From NCBI GenBank assembly GCA_040220875.1, contig JAVJVX010000003.1:324969-388968 (forward strand): a DNA stretch of 64,000 nucleotides, read 5' to 3'. Position numbers and translations under genes: made by a program. Origin of the DNA: Alphaproteobacteria bacterium (GTDB taxonomy: Bacteria > Pseudomonadota > Alphaproteobacteria > JAVJVX01). Positions 37,028 through 43,291 of this stretch are shown one piece after another (position 1 is the first letter of the stretch; the number at the start of each line of letters is the position of its first letter). The notes below the pieces were generated by a model, which saw only the letters and a list, made by a program, of their open reading frames with translations, was not told the origin of the DNA and ran no database searches.

Positions 37028-37104
37028 GGCGGAGTAGCTCAGCTGGTTAGAGCAGTGGAATCATAATCCACGTGTCGGGGGTTCGAGTCCCTCCTCCGCT
37101 ACCA
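37028..37104 (+). tRNA. tRNA-Met (CAT), elongator type
   Basis: A complete 77-nt cloverleaf including encoded CCA. Acceptor GGCGGAG pairs with CTCCGCT (G-T at the end), the anticodon stem is GTGGA/TCCAC around loop ATCATAA, and the T-arm is CGGGGGTTCGAGTCCCTC-like. Sequence context fits the alphaproteobacterial elongator tRNA-Met rather than initiator or Ile2. The altered anticodon stem pair (T-A replacing C-G) is compensatory. The integrase gene begins downstream, so this is the probable attachment-site tRNA. Confidence 0.9.
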
Positions 37105-37145
37105 AATTCAATGACTTAGCGAGTGTCGCTTTGTCAACTTTGCGC

Positions 37146-37178
37146 AAAACCTCCGGTTGTCGTGCCGGAGGTTTTGTT
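37146..37178 (+). terminator. Rho-independent terminator after tRNA-Met
   Basis: AAAACCTCCGG (37146-37156) and CCGGAGGTTTT (37165-37175) form a perfect 11-bp stem with an 8-nt loop and a T-rich 3' end. The stem is usable on both strands, so it could also stop the leftward integrase transcript. Confidence 0.8.
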
Positions 37179-37368
37179 GTGTTGGGTAAATGAAATCGAG
37201 CTTCCGCCCACTATCACGAAAAACCCTTATTTTTCAACGCTTCGCAAATTTTCCGGATTCTCCGTTTGACATGGATTTGACATGCAAACGGCCGTTTGTG
37301 CCCGGTTTGTTCGAGCGCTCGGGTCCGGCTTGCGTGTCAAATTCGAAGGTGAAACAGGACAGGGTGAA

Positions 37369-38529
37369 TCAGGACAGAAGGATTTGCTCGGCGGCACGGG
37401 CGGCCGACTGCTCGTCCTGGAACTCGCGCCAGAGGTGACCGTATATATCCCATGTCGTCTGGATGCTGGCATGGCCCGCCCAAGTCTGCACCTGCTTGGG
37501 CATTGCGCCATTCTTGATCCACAGCGAGATTCCGGCGTGCCGTAAACTGTGCATGCCGAAGGGAGGCGTTTCGCCCTCCTTGATAATACCGGCTGCGACC
37601 AGAAGCGGGAGCCAGAGGCGATTGTAGTAATTCGCGTAGCTCTCGGCTTTCCCGGCGCCGTTCGCGAAGAGAAGATCGTCATCGCTCGGCGGACAGGCCA
37701 GCATCCAACGGCGCAGCGCCTTCACGGTGTGCGGACCAAGCGGAACATTCCGCACACTGCTCTTGGTCTTGACCCGTTGAAGCTGGTTCCACCGATCGGC
37801 CTTGCGCCGTATTAGAAGTTCCGGCGATGGTCCCTTAAGAATGACATGCTGCTTGCCGAGTGCCCTGAGCTCGCTGCTCCGGAGCGCCTGGAACAACAGC
37901 ACACTGACAAACGCTTCGGCGCGGCCGGTTTGGTCGTAGGTCCGCGCGGCCTTCAGAACCGCCTTCAAATCATCGAGGGGAGGGATATCCAAAGGCTCTT
38001 TATCCGCCTCCCAATCGGGCGCCGTGCGCACACCGACGGCGCGCGCCGGGTTGCTGCCGATCCAGCCTTGGCCCCAGGCGTAGTCGATCACCATACGGAA
38101 CGTCGAGAACACCCGCCGCGCCTGGTCGTCACTACGTTGGCTTTCCAGTTCCCGCGCATAAGCGACGCAGTCAGGACCGCTGAGCCTCGAAATCTTGAGG
38201 CCCGCGATATCGAATGGCAGCAGGTGTAGTCTGAGTAGCGACTCATAACCTTTCAGCGTGATGCGGCCGCGCTTGCCTGCCTTCACCAATTCTTCGAAAT
38301 CGCTCAGAAAGGCGCCAACCGCATCCGCGATCGTGATGCTGCGCTTGTCGGGAACATGCACGCCGATTGCGATTTCGCCTTCGATCCGGATGCGCTCATC
38401 GTCTGCGGCGCGACGGGTCGAAAACTGCTTTTGCTGCAGATTGCCGGCGCGATCGACATAGTTGAGCTGCCAGGCGGTCCGCCGCTCGCCCGTTTTTGTG
38501 GTCCATGTCCGCTTTCTGATCTTGGCCAT
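37369..38529 (-). CDS. Tyrosine-type site-specific integrase
   Basis: 386-aa phage-type recombinase that integrates and excises DNA at an att site. An N-terminal SAM-like core-binding domain (about residues 65-165) precedes the catalytic domain with R217 (ALRSSELRAL), H327-S-L-R330, H353 (AGHASI) and the nucleophile Y363 (DIYGHLW), all intact. Its 3' end is 265 bp from tRNA-Met, the usual layout for an integrase using a tRNA 3' end as target. It is probably the recombinase of the island or of one of several nested elements. Confidence 0.92.
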   Translation of the reverse strand: MAKIRKRTWTTKTGERRTAWQLNYVDRAGNLQQKQFSTRRAADDERIRIEGEIAIGVHVPDKRSITIADAVGAFLSDFEELVKAGKRGRITLKGYESLLRLHLLPFDIAGLKISRLSGPDCVAYARELESQRSDDQARRVFSTFRMVIDYAWGQGWIGSNPARAVGVRTAPDWEADKEPLDIPPLDDLKAVLKAARTYDQTGRAEAFVSVLLFQALRSSELRALGKQHVILKGPSPELLIRRKADRWNQLQRVKTKSSVRNVPLGPHTVKALRRWMLACPPSDDDLLFANGAGKAESYANYYNRLWLPLLVAAGIIKEGETPPFGMHSLRHAGISLWIKNGAMPKQVQTWAGHASIQTTWDIYGHLWREFQDEQSAARAAEQILLS

Positions 38530-38544
38530 GATCGGAGTCTGAAT

Positions 38545-38766
38545 CTAATCTTGATCAAGAACAAGGGTCTGGTGTTCGCGCTTCCTAAAGTAGGCTTCGA
38601 GCGAAGACTTCCGAGCGACAAGGCCGATACCCGGCTCGTTCCAGATCGGCATCAGACCGCGTTCGGCAAGGTGATAAACCCGCCGCGGCTTACAGCCGAG
38701 CGCATCAGCAATCGCTTTCGCGCCGCAAAGAAGGTCGCTGTGAAGCCCCATTTTTGGCTCTCCCAT
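38545..38766 (-). CDS. AlpA/excisionase-like small DNA-binding protein
   Basis: 73-aa protein with a helix-turn-helix like MerR/AlpA excisionases: GAKAIADALGCKPRRVYHLAERGLMP followed by a wing (GIGLVARKSSLEAYF). The start MGEPKM at 38766 is chosen since the longer frame adds no recognisable sequence. It lies 15 bp upstream of the integrase on the same strand, so it probably acts as recombination directionality factor or integrase regulator. Confidence 0.72.
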   Translation of the reverse strand: MGEPKMGLHSDLLCGAKAIADALGCKPRRVYHLAERGLMPIWNEPGIGLVARKSSLEAYFRKREHQTLVLDQD

Positions 38767-38950
38767 CCTATCCCTCCAATCGTCTCCAAATTCGTGAGAA
38801 AAACGGAATTGGGGTGAGGGAGCAGTATTTCGTGTGGAAATGGGCGACTCAATGATGGAGAAGGAAGCAATATCCAATAAGATTCTCTAAGCGTTGGCCA
38901 TGGTTTCTTTGCGATGGACGGTTATTCTTTTTAATTCCAGCCTCAGGAAA

Positions 38951-38991
38951 ACATAATCTGAAGGTCGCAGGTTCAAATCCTACCCCCGCAA
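38951..38991 (+). pseudogene. Decayed 3' half of a tRNA (possible att remnant)
   Basis: The segment CATAATCTGAAGGTCGCAGG continues into a T-arm (GCAGG-TTCAAAT-CCTAC) and acceptor 3' strand CCCCGCAA. It resembles the 3' half of a CAT-anticodon initiator-type tRNA. The T-stem carries a C-A mismatch and CCA is replaced by TAA, so it is not functional. A terminator follows directly, as for a real tRNA gene. Confidence 0.6.
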
Positions 38992-39005
38992 TAAACTCAA
39001 TTACT

Positions 39006-39038
39006 AAAAACGCCCGCCGATCTCAGGCGGGCGTTTTT
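39006..39038. terminator. Strong rho-independent terminator
   Basis: AAAAACGCCCGCC (39006-39018) pairs perfectly with GGCGGGCGTTTTT (39026-39038) around a 7-nt loop. It works in either direction and lies just behind the tRNA remnant. Confidence 0.85.
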
Positions 39039-39097
39039 GCATCCAGGTACCTCATAGGTACCACTCGAAATCAAGGTTCAGCCAAAATGCAAGCGAT

Positions 39098-39566
39098 GAA
39101 CATCCTGATCCTGTGGCATCACGTGGCGCGCGTGGGCATTGCAGCCCAAACATGGCCGACCTCCGCCAAGCCCAGGAGATGGGCAGGCACGTCATGAAGG
39201 GCGAGCACGGCGAGACGGCCTGCCACGCCGACACCTTCATCCCCAAGGCCAAGCGCGAACGCGCCGCGCGGGACGGGGATGACCCCAAGCGCGTGCCCTT
39301 CCTCAAGCGTATAGCGCTTCACCTTGTTCAACGTCGAGCAGTGCGAGGGTCTGCCGGACGAGGCTTACGGGGGCACGTCGCCGCTTTCGGAAGCCGAGAT
39401 CATTCCGCATGCCGAGCGTCTGATCGAGGGGACCGGCGCAGACTTCCGTGTCGGTGGCACCGAGGCGTTCTATGTGCGGACCAAAACTTCATCCGCGTGC
39501 CTCCGCAGCCGGCTTTCTTCGAGCAGATCAACTACTACCGCACGTGCTTTCACGAACTCGGTCATT
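39098..39566 (+). pseudogene. Remnant of an ardC-like antirestriction gene
   Basis: This stretch closely parallels part of the intact gene at 53259-54242, beginning at CATCCTGATCCTGTGGCATCACG. It lacks the first third of the gene and ends inside the zinc motif, where HELGHWTGH becomes HELGHYADS. A frameshift near 39330 splits the frame. The 3' boundary coincides with one arm of the ATTATGCCGA inverted repeat (39564-39573), suggesting truncation by a mobile element. Confidence 0.8.
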
Positions 39567-39612
39567 ATGCCGACTCCAGGATTATGCAGCGCCGGTTGCT
39601 TACTCTGTTGGT

Positions 39613-39652
39613 GAGCAAGACTTTCCAGCACAGCATATCGGCATAATCAGAG
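39613..39652. repeat. 40-bp direct repeat, left copy
   Basis: Begins GAGCAAGACTTTCC and ends TAATCAGAG; 35 of 40 positions equal the right copy at 42315-42354. All five differences are A here and G there. It contains TCGGCATAAT (39638-39647), the perfect inverted partner of ATTATGCCGA at 39564-39573. Confidence 0.8.
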
Positions 39653-39717
39653 GAATTCGACCAAGGTTGACGCTCGTAGCGCAACTGCCACTGGGGAAAG
39701 GGTCAACCGTTTCCGGT

Positions 39718-40974
39718 TCAGCGCTGTTGACGGGTGAGAAGCAGCAAAAGCATGCCGAGAAGACCGATAGCGGTGAAGGCGGCTCCGCCAACGAATGTGG
39801 CTGAGGGACCAATCGCCTCCCATAAAATTCCGGCGATTAGGCTTGCCAGAAGCATCGCAATTCCGGTGATCATATGGAAGACACCGAATGCCGTGCCACG
39901 GAACGCAGAAGCAGTCGCTTCCGCGACCAGCGCGGCAAGCAGTCCCTGCGTCATTCCCATATGCAGGCCCCACAGGCCAACACCCAGCATGACTATCCCA
40001 AGATTCGGCGCTGCCGCGAGTATGATGTCTGCGGCAATGAGGACAAGGAACCCAGCAGCAAGAATGACATGGCGGTTGATGCGGTCGGACAGGATGCCCA
40101 TCGGGTAAGCCGATGCGGCATAGACGATATTCATTACGACCAGGACGAGCGGAACGAAGGCGAGGGAGAGTCCCGCATTCTCCGCCCTCAATATAAGAAA
40201 TGCTTCGCTAAAACGGGCAAGCGTCAGCACGGTGCCAACCGCGACCACGCCCCAGAACAGCCCGCCGAGTAGGTGGAGTTCAATCCAGCGGATCGGCGTA
40301 CGCTCCGGGGAAGCATCGACATGGCGTTGCGGTTCACGGACGCCTAAGATCAGGATCGCTACGGCGACTAGGCCGGGCACGACCGCAAGCCAGAAGACAA
40401 GCCGGAAATCATCGGCAAAAAGCGCCATCAGCGCCATCGCGAGCAGCGGACCGGCAAACGCGCCGACCGTGTCGAGGGACTGGCGCAGGCCGTATGCCGC
40501 ACCCGTCAGTCCGGGCGGCGCAAGGTCGCCGACCAATGCATCGCGCGGCGCCCCCCGAATGCCCTTGCCCACGCGATCGGAAAACCGGGCGAAGAGTACC
40601 CACGATGCCGTCGGGGCCACTGCAAAAAGAGGCTTGGAAAGAGCACCAAGGCCATAGCCGATGATGGTAAGCAGCTTGCGCTTGCCAAGCCGGTCGCTCA
40701 GCCATCCCGAGAATAATTTGGAGATCGATGCGGTCGCTTCGCCCACGCCCTCAATGATTCCGACCGTGACCGTGCTCGCCCCCAAGACAGTGACGAGAAA
40801 CACTGGCAGCAGCGCATGGATCATCTCGGACGAGATATCCATGAACATGCTGACGAAGCCGAGTGCCCAGATGCTGCCAGGCAGCCGGGCGGACGGCGCC
40901 GTCAGACGGTTAGTATCGGAAGGCCTATGGCGGTCCTCCCGCGCGGACACTCCTTCACGCTGCCTGTCGCGCAT
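39718..40974 (-). CDS. MFS transporter in the dmeRF cassette
   Basis: 418-aa major facilitator protein with about 12 membrane segments. The start MRDRQREG at 40974 is preferred because the upstream frame lies inside dmeF. The loop 2-3 signature region reads GWLSDRLGKRK, and a repeated half-motif SDRINRH occurs in the second half. It overlaps dmeF by 20 bp, so dmeR-dmeF-MFS is one unit. Such MFS genes accompany nickel/cobalt efflux loci (NreB-like), so export of the same metals is plausible but not shown by sequence. Confidence 0.82.
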   Translation of the reverse strand: MRDRQREGVSAREDRHRPSDTNRLTAPSARLPGSIWALGFVSMFMDISSEMIHALLPVFLVTVLGASTVTVGIIEGVGEATASISKLFSGWLSDRLGKRKLLTIIGYGLGALSKPLFAVAPTASWVLFARFSDRVGKGIRGAPRDALVGDLAPPGLTGAAYGLRQSLDTVGAFAGPLLAMALMALFADDFRLVFWLAVVPGLVAVAILILGVREPQRHVDASPERTPIRWIELHLLGGLFWGVVAVGTVLTLARFSEAFLILRAENAGLSLAFVPLVLVVMNIVYAASAYPMGILSDRINRHVILAAGFLVLIAADIILAAAPNLGIVMLGVGLWGLHMGMTQGLLAALVAEATASAFRGTAFGVFHMITGIAMLLASLIAGILWEAIGPSATFVGGAAFTAIGLLGMLLLLLTRQQR

Positions 40975-41941
40975 GCTGACACGGATGGACTTCGATCGTG
41001 ATATGGGAGAGTTGCGGCAGCCTGGAAAGCTTTGCCTTATAGTGATCAGGCGCACGCGGCCGGTCAGACACGAGCGCAACAATGACCGCCATATGGCCCG
41101 GCCCGACCCGCCACAAATGCAGGTCGGAAACCCGGTCGCCGCCGTGCTCAAGAGCTTGGCAAACCCGGTCTGACAGGTGCTTGTCCGGAATCGTATCGAG
41201 CAATACGGCTCCTGCGCCGCGCAGCAGGCCCCATGACCAGCGCGCGATGACAATACCGCCAACGATGCCCATGACAGGGTCCATCCACAACCAGCCATAA
41301 AAACGCCCGGTAAGCAGCGCGACGATTGCGAGAACCGAGGTCAGCGCATCCGTGAGGACATGGAAGTAGGCCGAGCGCAGATTATGGTCGTGATGGTGGT
41401 GGTGGTGGCTTGCCGCCAGTTCGCCATGCGCATGAGCGTGATGGCCGTGATCATCATTGTGCGCGTGACCTTCACCGGCATGGAGAATCCAGGCGCTGAC
41501 GAGATTGACGATCAGCCCCACCACGGCCACCACAATCGCCTCATTAAAGCGAATTGCGATCGGGTTGGTCAGGCGCAGTACCGACTCGATACCAATCACC
41601 AACGCAATAATCGCCAGGATCAGGGCGCTCGAATACCCTGCAAGCTCCCCCAGCTTTCCGGTGCCGAAGGTAAAGCGCTCGTCATGCGCATGGCGGCGCG
41701 CATACCAGTATGCAAAACCGGCTATCGACAGCGCCCCCGCATGGGTGGCCATATGGAAGCCGTCGGCCAGGAGCGCCATCGAGCCGAAGGCCAGACCGGC
41801 TATGATCTCGCCGACCATCGTCACGGCTGTGAGTGCGACGACGATCCATGTCCGCCATTCGTTGCGGGCATGATCCGCTCCCAGGAATACGTGATGGTGG
41901 CGCCAGTTCTCGATGGTCTCTGTATGCATTCGGCCTCTCAT
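40955..41941 (-). CDS. dmeF: Cation diffusion facilitator, Co/Ni efflux (DmeF-type)
   Basis: 328-aa inner-membrane metal/proton antiporter. Six membrane segments are seen, with ALLADGFHMATHAGAL (HxxxD-type transport site in helix 2) and VLTDALTSVLAI (helix 5). A very His-rich loop (about residues 150-182, including six consecutive His) lies between helices 4 and 5. The N-terminal HHHVFLG is the hallmark of the DmeF subgroup that exports cobalt and nickel. The ATG at 41941 overlaps the dmeR stop by 4 bp. Confidence 0.92.
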   Translation of the reverse strand: MRGRMHTETIENWRHHHVFLGADHARNEWRTWIVVALTAVTMVGEIIAGLAFGSMALLADGFHMATHAGALSIAGFAYWYARRHAHDERFTFGTGKLGELAGYSSALILAIIALVIGIESVLRLTNPIAIRFNEAIVVAVVGLIVNLVSAWILHAGEGHAHNDDHGHHAHAHGELAASHHHHHHDHNLRSAYFHVLTDALTSVLAIVALLTGRFYGWLWMDPVMGIVGGIVIARWSWGLLRGAGAVLLDTIPDKHLSDRVCQALEHGGDRVSDLHLWRVGPGHMAVIVALVSDRPRAPDHYKAKLSRLPQLSHITIEVHPCQHARQAA

Positions 41942-42210
41942 AGGTATTTTGTTATTTCACGGAAGCCGGCGAGCTTCTCCTTCAAGTCAGGCGTCAGCGG
42001 CCCCGCGATCTCGCCGAGATGGTGATCGATGTGATCGTGAATGATCGCCTGCTTGGATTTCTCCAGCGCGCGGATCACGGCCTGCAACTGCTGTGCAATC
42101 ACCAGGCCGTCGCGCCCTTCCACGACCATACGCAGGACAGCCGCAAGGTGCCCTTCGGCACGCCGTAGCCGTGACATGATTTCCGGATCGTTCGCGTGGC
42201 TCATCAACAT
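41938..42210 (-). CDS. dmeR: CsoR/RcnR-family metal-sensing repressor (DmeR-like), cysteine-free
   Basis: 90-aa all-helical repressor. RLRRAEGHLAAVLRMV is the DNA-binding helix region and IAQQLQAVIRALEKSKQAIIHDHIDHHL the metal-site helix of the RcnR/DmeR branch. The family's conserved Cys at about position 35 is Gly here, and the later Cys of the DH(L/I)DHC motif is His; the protein has no Cys at all. Histidines 5, 58, 60, 63 and 64 could bind metal. It heads the operon with dmeF. A palindrome 3 bp upstream is the likely operator. ATG at 42204 is an alternative start. Confidence 0.88.
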   Translation of the reverse strand: MLMSHANDPEIMSRLRRAEGHLAAVLRMVVEGRDGLVIAQQLQAVIRALEKSKQAIIHDHIDHHLGEIAGPLTPDLKEKLAGFREITKYL

Positions 42211-42212
42211 AA

Positions 42213-42235
42213 CCTATCCCCCTAGAGGGGATAGG
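42213..42235. promoter_or_regulatory. Palindromic operator upstream of dmeR
   Basis: CCTATCCCC (42213-42221) and GGGGATAGG (42227-42235) form a perfect 9-bp inverted repeat around CTAGA. A G/C tract flanked by A/T-rich arms is the form of CsoR/RcnR-family operators. It overlaps the ribosome binding region of dmeR, giving direct autorepression. Confidence 0.65.
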
Positions 42236-42314
42236 GCAACAAGGGAACGAGTCTGCCTGAGCCGTATCAGACAGATTCTATTCCATGCCGGCGTGTCCAA
42301 AGAGACCCTTTGGA

Positions 42315-42354
42315 GAGCAAGACTTTCCGGCGCGGCATGTCGGCGTAATCAGAG
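42315..42354. repeat. 40-bp direct repeat, right copy
   Basis: Same orientation as the copy at 39613-39652; the two flank the dmeRF-MFS cassette. On the minus strand its first bases include the stop codon of the recombinase remnant (42349-42351), so the repeat is the 3' end of that recombinase element. Confidence 0.8.
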
Positions 42355-42729
42355 CGCTTCAAGGAAGGCGAGCAACTTGTCGTCGGGGCGGTAACACCCC
42401 AGGTTGGCTGCCGAAACCTTCACCCGTGCGAACGCCTTTTCCTTGAGGAGCAGATCGGCGAGTACATAGACCTGTGCCGTCTCGACAGATTCATACCCGA
42501 GCCAGAGCGCGATGACGGTCTGGTCAACGGCGTGATGCAAGAGGTCCATCCCCGCGCTGTGCCTGAGAACGTGCGGGCTCACCCGCTTTCCGGCCAGCGA
42601 AGGACACGACCTCGCGGTCGCGAGGGCCACACGCACGGGCGTGGTAGGTCGAGGCCGACTGGACACGATAGCGTGACTTGATCGGCGCCCATTCGGCCGC
42701 CTTCCTTCCGCCATCAGTGGTATCTGCAA
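42349..42729 (-). pseudogene. C-terminal remnant of a transposon tyrosine recombinase
   Basis: About the last 80 residues are recognisable: KRVSPHVLRHSAGMDLL (the HxxR box), VIALWLGYESVETAQVYV, and YRPDDKLLAFLEAL at the end. This resembles the third recombinase of recombinase-in-trio (RIT) elements. The conserved GH before the nucleophile Tyr is GY here, and the N-terminal half with the first catalytic Arg is missing, so it is inactive. Upstream sequence in other frames shows no continuation. Confidence 0.75.
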
Positions 42730-42732
42730 TCA

Positions 42733-43290
42733 CTATTCGATGCTTCCCTTCCACTCCAAAATCAATTGACGTGTGCTGATCGGAACAGTGCCCATCTGCG
42801 TCATCCGCGCCATTGCGGTGTTATGGATATCCAATGAAGTCCCTCTCGTCGCGTCCACTACAAGGTATACGTCGAAACCTTCCTCCAAAGCGCTGAGTGC
42901 GGCAAAGGTGACTGAATCATCTGACCACATGCCGCAAAGGATTAAGCGGTTGCGTTGACAAGATCGAATATGGTCCCGAAATGAGTCATTCGCCCACGGA
43001 TTTATTGTTTCGCGCCAAATTGCATTTCCCCACGAGCTATGGCTGTCTGATGGGTTTATAAGTTTAGCATTCCGCGCACGATTTGATCGTGCGGTGACGA
43101 TTGTCGGGATTTTGAGCCCTTCCGCTGTTTTCAGAAGCAGACCAACCACTTCAGTCAAATGCTGCGCTTCTTCGGTCGGCAGGCGAGCGAAAAAGTCGAC
43201 AAGGTAATCGATGAGAACAACGACACAGTGTTCCGAGTTCAACAGTAAACCAAATGATTTCGAATTGGACGACTGCGTTGACCGGCTCAT
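42733..43290 (-). CDS. Isochorismatase-like (YcaC-type) hydrolase without catalytic Cys
   Basis: 185-aa protein of the isochorismatase-like cysteine hydrolase fold. The start MSRSTQSS at 43290 is used. It has the first acid in VVLIDYLVDFF, PTIVTARS, the cis-peptide region LILCGMWSDDSV and FAALSALEEGFDVYLVVDA, closely following the YcaC pattern. The nucleophilic Cys normally before Val in that motif (CV) is Ser (codon TCA), so normal hydrolase activity is doubtful. Codon use is less GC-rich than its neighbours, suggesting separate origin. Function is unknown. Confidence 0.75.
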   Translation of the reverse strand: MSRSTQSSNSKSFGLLLNSEHCVVVLIDYLVDFFARLPTEEAQHLTEVVGLLLKTAEGLKIPTIVTARSNRARNAKLINPSDSHSSWGNAIWRETINPWANDSFRDHIRSCQRNRLILCGMWSDDSVTFAALSALEEGFDVYLVVDATRGTSLDIHNTAMARMTQMGTVPISTRQLILEWKGSIE

Positions 43291-43291
43291 T

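Noticed and set aside
42524-42754. A separate short gene near the recombinase remnant
   Set aside because: The frame overlaps the better-supported recombinase C-terminus and shows no family pattern.
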